DNA of 49,169 bases, taken from the NCBI GenBank assembly GCA_017302455.1, contig JAFLDO010000036.1:1-49169 (forward strand), given 5' to 3'. A model generated the notes under the pieces. The model saw only the letters and a list, made by a program, of their open reading frames with translations, searched no databases and was not told the origin of the DNA. Both the position numbers and the translations under genes were made by a program. Numbering within the stretch: the stretch's first letter is position 1; each line of letters starts with the position of its first letter. Below are positions 1 to 6,942 of this stretch, in pieces. This DNA comes from Accumulibacter sp. (GTDB taxonomy: Bacteria; Pseudomonadota; Gammaproteobacteria; Burkholderiales; Rhodocyclaceae).

Positions 1-114
1 CAATCGGTCCGGGTAGGGCAAGTTGCGCCTGCTGCATGACGACGGACGGGAAATGGGGGAACTCATGCCGGAAACGAGGAATCCAGTTTCATTGAATATT
101 AGCAATTACTAATA

Positions 115-558
115 GTGCACCAACGCCTTGCGGCACCGTTCTTCTCTCAAAGTGAGAGACTATTCAATGACCATTGCGTTCGGGCGCTCGAGACGGCGTG
201 GGGCGTGTTCTATCCGCATCGGGACGGACCGCGTATGGCCGATCTGATCGCCCAGGGCATCAACTTAGACGATGCCGCGCATCAGGTCTGGCTCTGCGAC
301 CTTGAACAGATTCGTAGCTGTGATCTTGTGGTGGCGGTGCTCGACGGGCGAGTTCCCGATGAAGGCGTGTGCGTAGAACTCGGCCTTGCTAGCGGGTTGG
401 ACAAGATCGTTATCGGGTTGCTCACCGATTCCAGACGCTGCTTCCCCTGGGGCGCCAACCCAATGGTGACAGGATGTCTTTCGGCCATATGCACTGATCC
501 GTCGCTCCTTTTGAGAATGGTAAAGGAGTGCTTCGACGGGCAGGCTGCCCAAATCTAG
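115..558 (+). CDS. Nucleoside 2-deoxyribosyltransferase-like protein
   Basis: 147 residues from a GTG start; an in-frame TAG lies just upstream (100-102), so little extension is possible. The N-terminus (RLAAPFFSQSER) and the central stretch CDLVVAVLDG...DEGVCVELGLASGLDK match the nucleoside 2-deoxyribosyltransferase fold, in which these segments form the nucleotide-binding strand and carry the catalytic Glu (here in VCVELG). Family members exchange or hydrolyse the N-glycosidic bond of deoxynucleosides in the cytoplasm; some relatives only bind nucleotides. No convincing Shine-Dalgarno sequence is seen. The last codon and the TAG stop lie inside a group II intron 3' fragment on the other strand, so the native C-terminus may have been a few residues different. 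The length is normal for the family, so it may still work. Substrate unknown. Confidence 0.7.
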   Translation: MHQRLAAPFFSQSERLFNDHCVRALETAWGVFYPHRDGPRMADLIAQGINLDDAAHQVWLCDLEQIRSCDLVVAVLDGRVPDEGVCVELGLASGLDKIVIGLLTDSRRCFPWGANPMVTGCLSAICTDPSLLLRMVKECFDGQAAQI

Positions 559-625
559 TAGCCGGAGGTTTCTCTCCCCCGGCCCCCACACCACCCACCG
601 TGCCGGTCCGCAGTGGGTGGTTCAA
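553..625 (-). mobile_element. Group II intron 3' fragment (domains V-VI)
   Basis: Read on the minus strand, this stretch has a domain V-like hairpin (ACCACCCAC...GTGGGTGGT, 590-622), then GTGTGGGGG, a G-rich/C-rich domain VI stem and a terminal CTACTAGAT. That is the same order as the 3' end of the intron at 1186-1871. Only about 70 nt remain; no intron core or reverse transcriptase lies upstream, where a transposase fragment begins instead. The intron edge falls at 552/553, inside the last codons of the preceding gene. The assignment rests on memory of bacterial intron 3' ends and on the match to the second copy. Confidence 0.6.
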
Positions 626-639
626 CGAGTTGGCGCGCT

Positions 640-1107
640 CGACGCCTGCTGGAACTCGCCCGCTACGTGGTTCTCAACCCGGTTCGTGCAGGAATGGTAC
701 GCACTCCTGGAGACTGGCCGTGGAGCAACTATCGCGCAACGATGGGCGATGAATCTACGCCGGACTGGTTGGCAACGCCGTGGATCCTGTCAGGATTCGG
801 CGAGACCATGCCGGAAGCCGTTGCCGCGTACAGTCGCTTCGTCACCGAAGGAAACCGCCAGGCGACGACGCCATGGGAACAACGCAAGCAGCAACTGTTC
901 CTGGGCTCTGACGTTTTTGTCGGTTCAGTACGCCGCCACGTTCCTGCCGGCAGCGATCTGCGCGACGGTCCGCAAGCCCGGGGTCGGCCCGTCCCGAAGC
1001 CTCTCGCTGACTTCGCGCGGCAATGTGACGATCGGAACGGCGCCATCGCCGCGGCCTACGCCAGCGGCAAGGGTAAAGGGCGGGTAAAGGGGCCAGGGTC
1101 GGATTAA
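640..1107 (+). pseudogene. RAYT / Y1-type (REP-associated) transposase, truncated
   Basis: The readable part starts abruptly with LLELARYVVLNPVRAGMV and continues W-PWSNYRATMG. This is the conserved region after the catalytic Tyr of REP-associated tyrosine transposases (usual form YxxxNPVRAGLV...W.WSS). The N-terminal half with the HUH motif is absent, cut off by the intron fragment at 553-625. The C-terminus is also damaged: after GAIAAAYASG the usual helix-turn-helix tail is replaced by a low-complexity GKGKGRVKG run and a stop. Both ends being lost makes it a non-functional relic. RAYTs normally mobilise or maintain REP palindromes; a perfect hairpin lies 33 nt downstream. Confidence 0.75.
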
Positions 1108-1139
1108 ATGCAAATCAATAGCCCAACTCTGCGCTCCAC

Positions 1140-1172
1140 GGGACGCTGCGCGATAAGACCGCGCAGCGTCCC
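1140..1172. repeat. Perfect 13-bp inverted repeat (hairpin)
   Basis: GGGACGCTGCGCG (1140-1152) pairs fully with CGCGCAGCGTCCC (1160-1172) across a 7-nt loop. It sits between the RAYT relic and the 5' end of the group II intron, whose first base is 14 nt further on. It has no T-run, so it is not an ordinary intrinsic terminator. It could be a REP-type palindrome tied to the RAYT, or a stem-loop used as an intron target. Confidence 0.7.
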
Positions 1173-1185
1173 TGAGCTTTGACGT

Positions 1186-1871
1186 GTGCGCCGGGCATGG
1201 CGCGTTACTTCATAGGTGGAAGTCCTATGGCCAGGTTTTGCCGCACTTGCGGTGCGTCCAGCCCCACTACGCAGAGCCGAAGGCAAGGAGAAGGGCAAGG
1301 GCGTCGCCGCGAGGCGGGGTCTGAAGGAAGCCCAATCCAAAGCTGCGGGGCGATGAACAAAAACCGGATATCAGGCGTGATGTACTCGGGACGAGCGGGC
1401 ACGTGACGGCGAAGTCCTCCATCTGCGCTTGGAGTGCATTTTGTAGATCCGGCGTCTATGCAGCGAAGGCAACGAGTCTTACACCGGGAGATCTCCCCGG
1501 TGCCTCAGAGGACCGAGGCTGGGGTTAGGTAACTGGCGTTGAATACCGTGGAGAAGGCAGCAGAGGGCATAGTAGGGTAGGCGACGGCGAGGAGTCAGAG
1601 AGCCAACCGAAGGCCCGAATGGTGTTCCGAGAGGAACTTGAAAGAGAGGAGTGATCGTTGTCCAATGAAGGCTGTGACTGCATCCGACCGGATGAACATG
1701 GGCTTGGAGCGGACAGAGATGAGGCTCCGGTTTGCGGGTCGCGAACCCTCGAGCTGCTCCAGCACTGGGCCAGTCGACTTGCCGACTCAATCTGCCGAAC
1801 CACCGTGTACGTGACCCGTCCGCACGGTGGTGTGGGAAGGGGGGAGCCGTGAGGCTTCTCCCTATCCCGAT
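1186..1871 (+). mobile_element. ORF-less group II intron
   Basis: The 5' end reads GTGCGCC...GGCGCG followed by the ATAGGTGGAAGTCCTAT stem, as in bacterial group II introns (consensus GUGYG, then the domain I base). The middle has the GAGCCGAAGGC- and GAACCGTGGA-type purine-rich segments of domain I. The 3' end has a domain V-like hairpin (ACCACCGTG...CACGGTGGT, about 1799-1832), GTGTGGG, a domain VI stem built of GGGGGGAG and CTTCTCCC, and a terminal CCCGAT at 1871. At about 690 nt there is no room for the usual reverse transcriptase/maturase, and no RT motifs are readable in any frame; about 200 nt of unassigned sequence remain where the ORF would sit. It would need a maturase in trans to splice. 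Exact ends are inferred within a few bases. Confidence 0.65.
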
Positions 1872-1896
1872 TGGGCCTATCAACAGGGAGAGCGCA

Positions 1897-2112
1897 ATGT
1901 CATGCGAGTGTGGTTGTGGTGAAGTGCCGCGCAGGGGCTTGTTTTGTCCGGGGCATGACCAGCGGCTTCGAGCAAGTCTCGAGCATCGGGTAGGTGGAAT
2001 TCTCGCCCTGCGGTCGCTAGTTGAAGCTGCCGAACGCTCGGCGTCTGGAACCTACGCCCCCGAAGAACTTGCACGCCGAGTGCGCGAAATAGTTGAAGCC
2101 GCCAATGTCTAG
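1897..2112 (+). CDS. Small Cys-rich protein (putative zinc-binding)
   Basis: 71 residues with a good ribosome binding site (GGGAG, 7 nt before ATG). The N-terminus CECGCGEVPRRGLFCPGHD holds four Cys and a His in a compact CxCxC...CxxH arrangement that suggests one metal-binding knuckle. The rest is helical and acidic/basic (HRVGGILALRSLVEAAER...EELARRVREIVEAA). Similar short proteins occur as uncharacterised genes in many proteobacteria; I know no function. It starts 25 nt after the 3' end of the ORF-less intron, so its original promoter may lie on the far side of the intron. Confidence 0.6.
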   Translation: MSCECGCGEVPRRGLFCPGHDQRLRASLEHRVGGILALRSLVEAAERSASGTYAPEELARRVREIVEAANV

Positions 2113-2412
2113 GCCCAACGAACGAGGATAGATCGTGCGCAGCCACGAACTATCGGTCTGTTGGACGAGCCCGGGCCAGAGCGCTGGGCGCGCCCTCTGC
2201 AAATATCTTTTTTTGATTTACCCCAAAGGCATGAACGCCGGGGGGCTGGGAGCGGGAAGTCCCGAAGTGCCGGTGCCCAGGTGGCAAAGGTTTCGCGAAT
2301 GAGGCGGTTCTTTGCGTCGCGGGTGCGGAACTCCGGGCGGCCGAGTCGTTCAGCTTGGGGAAACTGAAGTCCCGAATGCGGCCGGGCAGCGCTGAGGGCT
2401 CGGCTTACATGA
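2113..2412. other. Intergenic, no gene recognised
   Basis: No reading frame here resembles a known protein. It contains a short T-run (about 2209-2216) after the small Cys-rich gene but no convincing stem before it. The right part lies beyond the 3' end of the IS91 relic and may hold that element's terminus, which I could not place. Confidence 0.4.
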
Positions 2413-3219
2413 TCAGAGGGCGACCCCGATGCGCGGCACGACCGCGACGACTGCGGACGACGTCGGTCGAATCCGCGTCCTGACGATCGCCATCTCGGCG
2501 CCACAGCACGAGCAAAGCATCGGTGGCCGCTCCTTGCGCGGTGGCTTGAAGCGGTTCGGATCGAACTTCAGCAAGAGATGCAGCAAGGCAATGAGGCGCT
2601 TGCAGTTGGCGTGCAGGAAGCCGAAATTGCGCGCGCGGCGAAAGCCCTTGGGCAGCACGTGCTGGAGAATCAGCCAGAGGAACTCAGCGCCGGTAAGCGA
2701 GCGCTTTTCCGACTTGCCGGTTTCGGCGTTGCGATAGCGGAAGCTCACCCGGCCATTCTCGCAGGCGAGGATGTCCTGTTCACGGATGACGCCGCGGTAG
2801 AGGTAACGACCGAGGTAGATCAGGGCCTTCTCGCCGCTGCCAACCGATTTGCAGTGCGCCACCCATTCCCGCGGATAGCACGGCGGCAGGCAAATGCCGG
2901 CCGCCTCGATCGCCGCCAGCATCTTGGCCCGAAAGACCTTGGCCATCGCCTTCTCGTTGAACAGGTAGGTGCCGTTCTTGCCGCGCCGCTTGCGTCGCCA
3001 GCGCGGCTTCGTCGCATCGACCGCCGCTGCGGGGACGACGAGATGGACATGCGGGTGGAAGTCGAGCCGACGCTAGTGCGTGTGCAGGACCGCGATCGCC
3101 CCCGGCGTCCCCTGCAACTGCCGGTCGTTCTGACTAAAGCGGTGCACCGTTTCCCAGGCACAGCGCATCAAAAAATCGAAGACGATGTCGGCGTGCGCCG
3201 CCGCCAGCCCGCAGATCAT
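2413..3219 (-). pseudogene. IS91-family transposase, truncated with internal stop
   Basis: The C-terminal half is open (2413-2946) and continues upstream in the same frame to an ATG at 3219. The core motif DFHPHVHLVVPAAAV is the HUH motif of IS91 (Y2) rolling-circle transposases. It is followed by W-RRK...GKNGTYLFN, YLGRYLYRG and a C-terminal CSCCGAEM knuckle. A TAG at 3073-3075 interrupts the frame in LHTH*RRLDFHPH, where relatives have a sense codon. The N-terminal zinc-finger region is missing: the frame begins at ICGLAAAHADIVF, so only about two thirds of the usual 400 residues remain. The ATG overlaps the stop of the recombinase upstream (ATGA). Confidence 0.8.
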
Positions 3220-3420
3220 CGCGGCGTCCCCTTGGCCAGGCGATAGCGGTCCATCAACGCGTTGATGCGGTCGATGGCGTGATGCTTAGTTTGATCCGTC
3301 AGATGGGTGTAGTGAACCGTCGTGAGAATCGAGTGATGCCGAGAATGCGCTGCACCTCGGGGAGCTCGACGCCCGCCTCGACGAGGTGTGTGGCTTAAGC
3401 GTGGCGCCTATGCCGAGTCC
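3216..3420 (-). pseudogene. Tyrosine recombinase C-terminal remnant (IS91 partner)
   Basis: Spliced over a one-base deletion, the minus strand reads ATHLVEAGVELPEVQRILG then HHSILTTVHYTHLTDQTK and ends RLAKGTPR*. This is the C-terminal box of XerC/D-like recombinases (usual LRHxxATHLLExG...LGHxSIxTTxxYTH), including the catalytic Tyr in HYTHLT. Damage: a TAA just before ATHLVE and the frameshift inside LGHHS. Many IS91-type elements carry such a recombinase just upstream of the transposase, overlapping by ATGA as here, so the two were one element. Nothing readable remains of its N-terminal part. Confidence 0.7.
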
Positions 3421-3518
3421 CGAGCAATGCCGAGTTCGAGCGTTTAGGCTATCAGGGCAGACCGGTTAGCGTCGGTCTACTCGGCATGGTTCTATTCTTC
3501 TTCCAGGGCGATACGTCC

Positions 3519-3559
3519 CTATGGACTACCTTGGATTGCTTTGTGGTGCCAGGAAGGGA
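3519..3559. repeat. attL-like direct repeat of the tRNA-Leu end
   Basis: The 32 bases at 3519-3550 (CTATGGACTACC...TGGTGCC) are identical to 13598-13629. After one missing C, AGGAAGGGA follows in both. At the far copy this sequence is the 3' end of tRNA-Leu plus 25 flanking bases. It marks the distal edge of a genomic island of about 10.1 kb. Confidence 0.85.
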
Positions 3560-3617
3560 CTGAAACAGCAAGCCACAACTCTTGCTAAACAAGGCTTCAC
3601 GCTTCTGGCATTTCTGA

Positions 3618-3637
3618 GTTACCCCGAGAGTTACCCC
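3618..3637. promoter_or_regulatory. Two GTTACCCC repeats (candidate integrase arm sites)
   Basis: GTTACCCC occurs at 3618-3625 and 3630-3637, 12 nt apart with spacer GAGA, just inside the left island edge. The same pair with the same spacing and spacer (4-nt GAGA) stands at 13489-13508 near the integrase stump. Repeats flanking the core on both sides are what arm-binding domains of P4-type integrases recognise. The role is inferred. Confidence 0.55.
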
Positions 3638-3691
3638 ACTTTTGTCGACGCTGCCCCTGAAAAGGGTGGGAGTATGCCCTGCCCCGCACCA

Positions 3692-3719
3692 AAGAAAAAC
3701 CCGGCACGCGGCCGGGTTG
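3692..3719 (-). terminator. Intrinsic terminator of the small-gene operon
   Basis: On the minus strand AACCCGGC and GCCGGGTT form an 8-bp stem with a 5-nt loop, followed by TTTTTCTTT. It lies 22 nt after the stop of the last gene of the four-gene operon. Confidence 0.85.
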
Positions 3720-3740
3720 GCGCTGCCGGACCGGTAGGAT

Positions 3741-4016
3741 TCAGCGGCCGTCGCCGACCAGCAAGCCAGTCAGGTTGGCCAGCTCACGGCACTCCTCGAC
3801 GATCGCGTCGTGGCAGGACCACATGAAACCGTCTTGTACCGCGACGCTTTGTTTCCTGAACGCCTCGCCGCCAACGCCCCAGGTCATCACCAGCATGGCG
3901 TCAAGGTGCATCAGCTTGACTTCCAACAGTTCGCGGACGTCGACAGAGGTGGCGCCGGGGGAGATGTCGTAGACGGACGAGTTGATGGACTGGCGGGGCT
4001 CGGCGATGGCGGTCAT
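3741..4016 (-). CDS. Small protein, fourth gene of micro-operon
   Basis: 91 residues, unrecognised by name. The second half (LEVKLMHLDAMLVMTWGVGGEAFRKQ...DGFMWSCHDAIVEECRELANL) is amphipathic helix with Cys and Trp, and resembles small proteins from pseudomonads and betaproteobacteria annotated only as DUF3077-like or hypothetical. No signal peptide or transmembrane segment. Its ATG overlaps the stop of the gene before it by 4 nt, implying coupled translation, and an intrinsic terminator follows. Confidence 0.65.
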   Translation of the reverse strand: MTAIAEPRQSINSSVYDISPGATSVDVRELLEVKLMHLDAMLVMTWGVGGEAFRKQSVAVQDGFMWSCHDAIVEECRELANLTGLLVGDGR

Positions 4017-4195
4017 CGTGAGTCCTCCTCGTGGTGGGCGCCCAGATCGGCGGCGGCAGAGAGAAACATCGAAGCGCCTTCCAGCGCGTCATCGGTCGAG
4101 ATGCCTTCGCTGACCACGAACAGCTGTGCAGAGCTGCCGGCCGGCGCGAAGTAGGGATTGGCTGCAGACGGGGTCACGTGCTGTGTCGCTCTCAT
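4013..4195 (-). CDS. DUF3077-like small protein, third gene of micro-operon
   Basis: 60 residues. The stretch LFVVSEGISTDDALEGASMFLSAAADLG fits the short pattern of DUF3077 proteins (F-V-xxG-x-x-x-DAL-xxAS-x-LL). These are small cytoplasmic proteins of unknown role, common on islands and near phage genes in pseudomonads. It overlaps its upstream and downstream neighbours by 4 nt each. Function unknown. Confidence 0.6.
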   Translation of the reverse strand: MRATQHVTPSAANPYFAPAGSSAQLFVVSEGISTDDALEGASMFLSAAADLGAHHEEDSR

Positions 4196-4425
4196 GGTTT
4201 CAGCCCTCCCGCGGCCGCCTCGTCGCGCCAGGTGTTCGCCACACGCGCAAACCTGTCGGCGACATGCATCCCGGCGACGATCAGGGCGTCGGTTGTCGAG
4301 GGGTTATCGTCGTCCTGGATGGCGCCCATGATGACCGACAGACAGGCGAAGGCATCGCCACAGCACTGGAAGTACGCAACGGCATCGGCGGCGGACAGCG
4401 GCATCGGGGTGGTCTTCTCAGCCAT
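4192..4425 (-). CDS. Small protein, second gene of micro-operon
   Basis: 77 residues, unrecognised. Predicted mostly helical: AADAVAYFQCCGDAFACLSVIMGAIQ, a DDDN-PSTTDAL turn, then IVAGMHVADRFARVANTWRDEAAA. It shares with the other three genes the layout of a short polar N-terminus followed by one or two helices rich in Ala, Leu and Cys. It overlaps the first gene by 8 nt and the third by 4 nt. GGAGGTGCGCC before the ATG gives a strong ribosome binding site. Confidence 0.6.
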   Translation of the reverse strand: MAEKTTPMPLSAADAVAYFQCCGDAFACLSVIMGAIQDDDNPSTTDALIVAGMHVADRFARVANTWRDEAAAGGLKP

Positions 4426-4687
4426 GGCGCACCTCCTTTCCGACGGCGGCCAGGTGCGGGTTTTCGCTCTCGTACTTCAGGGCGGCGCTGATGGTGCCAC
4501 ACAAGAGGTAGAGGCTGCCCAAGCTCGGCTCGGTGCCATCCGGCGGGTTGTCGACCTGGGACAGCAGGTAGCCCAGATCGTCGACCATGCGCGACAGGTT
4601 GCTGAGGGAATCCTCCGTAAAGGATCCGATGAGGGGATTGATGGTTGACGCGGCGGCGCGTCCAATGGGTGCGGAGTTGTGGGTCAT
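4418..4687 (-). CDS. Small protein, first gene of micro-operon
   Basis: 89 residues from the ATG at 4687, with AAGG about 10 nt before it; an upstream extension in the same frame is possible but has no similar support. The helices SLSNLSRMVDDLGYLLSQVD and SLGSLYLLCGTISAALKYESEN are the main features; there is no signal peptide. First of four tightly overlapping genes that share one terminator, so it is the likely site of transcription start. Function unknown. Confidence 0.6.
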   Translation of the reverse strand: MTHNSAPIGRAAASTINPLIGSFTEDSLSNLSRMVDDLGYLLSQVDNPPDGTEPSLGSLYLLCGTISAALKYESENPHLAAVGKEVRHG

Positions 4688-4834
4688 GGATTGCGCCTTT
4701 GTCTGAGACCAATGCGGTGGCCGGAGATCATGTGAAGTGGTGAGGCTGGCCGGGCGACGTTCGTGCGGAATCCCTGGCTGCGCTGGGTTGTCGAGACCTG
4801 GGGCCGGTGGGTGGGCGGCGCCGATTTCGGTCCA

Positions 4835-4886
4835 TGACAGCAGCCGACCCTTATGGAAAGCTTTGCATAAGGGTCGGCTACCGTCA
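4835..4886. repeat. 52-bp near-perfect palindrome
   Basis: Arms centred on 4860/4861. The core GCCGACCCTTATG (4843-4855) pairs fully with 4866-4878, AAAG with CTTT in the middle, and TGAC with GTCA at the tips. Only three of 26 pairs mismatch. There is no T-run on either side. It could be a large operator, a MITE-like element or a REP-type unit. Confidence 0.75.
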
Positions 4887-5329
4887 CTCACAATCCACCC
4901 GATCCGACCAATTGCGCGTGTCCCTGTCGAGTTCGCTGTGGAAACTGCCAATCATAGAATACTCCTGCGACCCGCCAGCGCCCACGCGCCCTCTTGGCAG
5001 AGGCAGTTCTGGACCCCCCTGAACATCTTGCCAACCCCCTTGCGCCGTGCCCAGGCACGCGGCTTTGGTGCGCTGTATGGTCTTTTTCAACGCGTCTGAG
5101 CACGGATCAGCCAGGTGCTCTTTGGCACGTTGAACGCACTCCTGAGGCCTGCGCCAACCCGGTCAGTGCGAAGCGGCTCCGCACTGCACGTACGAGATCA
5201 GTCTCAGCAGCGGCTGCCCGCGCCTCTCGCAAGCCCACCTGCAGATCGTTCGCCGATGTTCTCCTGACGCTGGCAACGTGCAGGCCTTCAGCGTTCGTGG
5301 CCGACGTCGCGCACCGATTTCCCCCGGAA

Positions 5330-5359
5330 TTGGTCCAGTCACGCACCCCGATGCATAAT
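5330..5359 (+). promoter_or_regulatory. Possible sigma-70 promoter of hsdMSR
   Basis: TTGGTC (5330-5335) and CATAAT (5354-5359) with an 18-nt spacer, about 36 nt upstream of the hsdM ATG. It is the best match in this gap, but in GC-rich DNA such calls are weak. Confidence 0.4.
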
Positions 5360-5394
5360 GGATAGCTGGATCAACAGACTGTGCTTGCCACCCC

Positions 5395-6942
5395 ATGCTC
5401 GACGACATCAAGAAGACCTTGTGGGCAACCGCCGACAAGCTGCGCGCCAACATGGATGCCGCCGAATACAAGCACCTGGTCCTCGGGCTGATCTTCGTCA
5501 AGTACATCTCGGACACCTTTGCCGCGCGGCGTGCCGAATTGGCGCGCCGCTTTGCTGACCCGGCCGACGATTACTACCTCGACGCGGCCGACCTGATCGC
5601 GGAAGAACTCGAAGATCGCGACTACTACCGCGAGGTGAACGTGTTCTGGGTGCCCGAATCCGCCCGCTGGGAAGCCCTGCGCACCGCCGCCAAGCAGCCG
5701 GACATCGGCAAGCGCATCGACGATGCCCTCACCCTCATCGAGGTCGAGAACCCCAAGCTCAAGGGCATCCTCGACAAGCGCTATGCGCGCGCCCAGTTGC
5801 CCGACGGCAAGCTCGGCGAACTGGTTGATCTGGTCTCCACCATCGGCTTCGGTGCCGACCCGGGCAAGGCCCGCGACGTGCTCGGGCAGGTCTATGAATA
5901 CTTCCTCGGCCAGTTCGCCAGCGCCGAAGGCAAGAAGGGCGGCCAGTTCTACACGCCGGCTTCCATCGTCAAGACTCTGGTTGCCGTGCTCGCCCCCCAC
6001 CATGGCAAGGTCTATGACCCGTGCTGCGGCTCCGGCGGTATGTTCGTCCAGTCCGAGAAATTCGTCGAGGCGCACGGGGGCAAGCTGGGTAACGTGTCCA
6101 TCTACGGTCAGGAGTCCAATCCGACGACCTGGCGCCTCGCCGCGATGAACCTCGCGATCCGTGGCATCGACTTCAACCTCGGCCGCGAGCCCGCCGATAC
6201 CTTCACCCGCAACCAGCACCCGGACCTGCGCGCCGACTTCATCCTGGCCAACCCGCCGTTCAACGTCAGCGACTGGTGGCATGGCAGCCTGGAAGGCGAC
6301 CCGCGCTGGGAGTTCGGCACCCCGCCGCAGGGCAATGCCAACTACGCGTGGTTGCAGCACATGCTGTACCACCTGAAGCCGAGCGGCCGCGCCGGCATCG
6401 TGCTGGCGAATGGCTCGATGAGTTCCAGCCAGAACAGCGAGGGTGACATCCGCCGGGCGATGGTCGATGCCGATGTGGTCGAGGTGATGATCGCGTTGCC
6501 GGGGCAACTTTTCTTCAACACGCAGATCCCCGCTTGTCTGTGGTTCCTGACCAAGCACAAAGCTGCTCGTCCGGGTGAAGTGCTGTTCATCGACGCCAGA
6601 AAGCTGGCCCGCATGATCAGCCGGGTACAGACGGAGTTGTCCGATGAAGTCATTGACCGCATTGCCGGCACCGTCGCTGCCTGGCGTGATGAGGCAGACG
6701 CTGAGGAGTATCAGGACATCCCTGGCTACTGTCGAAGCGTGAATCTGGCCGAGATCGCCGACCACGGCCACGTGCTGACGCCGGGGCGCTACGTGGGTGC
6801 CGAAGAGGTCGAGGACGACGACGAAGCCTTCGCCGACAAGATGCAGAAGCTGACCGAGAAGCTCGGCGAACAGATGGCGAAGGGGGCGGAGCTTGATGCT
6901 TTGATCCGGCAGAAGCTAGGAGGGCTGGGGTATGAATTTTGA
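5395..6942 (+). CDS. hsdM: Type I restriction-modification, methyltransferase subunit
   Basis: 515 residues. The N-terminal helical domain begins LWATADKLRANMDAAEYKHLVLGLIFVKYISD, typical of HsdM. GGQFYTP (182-188) precedes the SAM-binding motif DPCCGSGG (208-215) and the catalytic adenine-N6 motif NPPF (286-289). With HsdS it forms the M2S modification enzyme that methylates adenine in a split recognition site. The ATG has no clear ribosome binding site, but no better start lies upstream in frame. It overlaps hsdS by 11 nt. Full length with all motifs, so expected to be active. Confidence 0.96.
   Translation: MLDDIKKTLWATADKLRANMDAAEYKHLVLGLIFVKYISDTFAARRAELARRFADPADDYYLDAADLIAEELEDRDYYREVNVFWVPESARWEALRTAAKQPDIGKRIDDALTLIEVENPKLKGILDKRYARAQLPDGKLGELVDLVSTIGFGADPGKARDVLGQVYEYFLGQFASAEGKKGGQFYTPASIVKTLVAVLAPHHGKVYDPCCGSGGMFVQSEKFVEAHGGKLGNVSIYGQESNPTTWRLAAMNLAIRGIDFNLGREPADTFTRNQHPDLRADFILANPPFNVSDWWHGSLEGDPRWEFGTPPQGNANYAWLQHMLYHLKPSGRAGIVLANGSMSSSQNSEGDIRRAMVDADVVEVMIALPGQLFFNTQIPACLWFLTKHKAARPGEVLFIDARKLARMISRVQTELSDEVIDRIAGTVAAWRDEADAEEYQDIPGYCRSVNLAEIADHGHVLTPGRYVGAEEVEDDDEAFADKMQKLTEKLGEQMAKGAELDALIRQKLGGLGYEF

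Larger units (their letters stand above)
4688..5394. other. Intergenic between divergent small-gene operon and hsdM
   Basis: 700 bases with no frame that resembles a protein. It must hold the promoter of the leftward small-gene operon and that of the rightward hsd operon. The visible structures are a 52-bp palindrome (4835-4886) and a possible sigma-70 promoter before hsdM, both listed separately. Confidence 0.5.

Noticed and set aside
3618-3637. The GTTACCCC pair as a promoter or operator of the small-gene operon
   Set aside because: It lies downstream of that operon's terminator, so it cannot drive it.
5371-6771. A 466-codon minus-strand frame opposite hsdM
   Set aside because: Antisense shadow of hsdM; no ribosome binding site and no recognisable fold.
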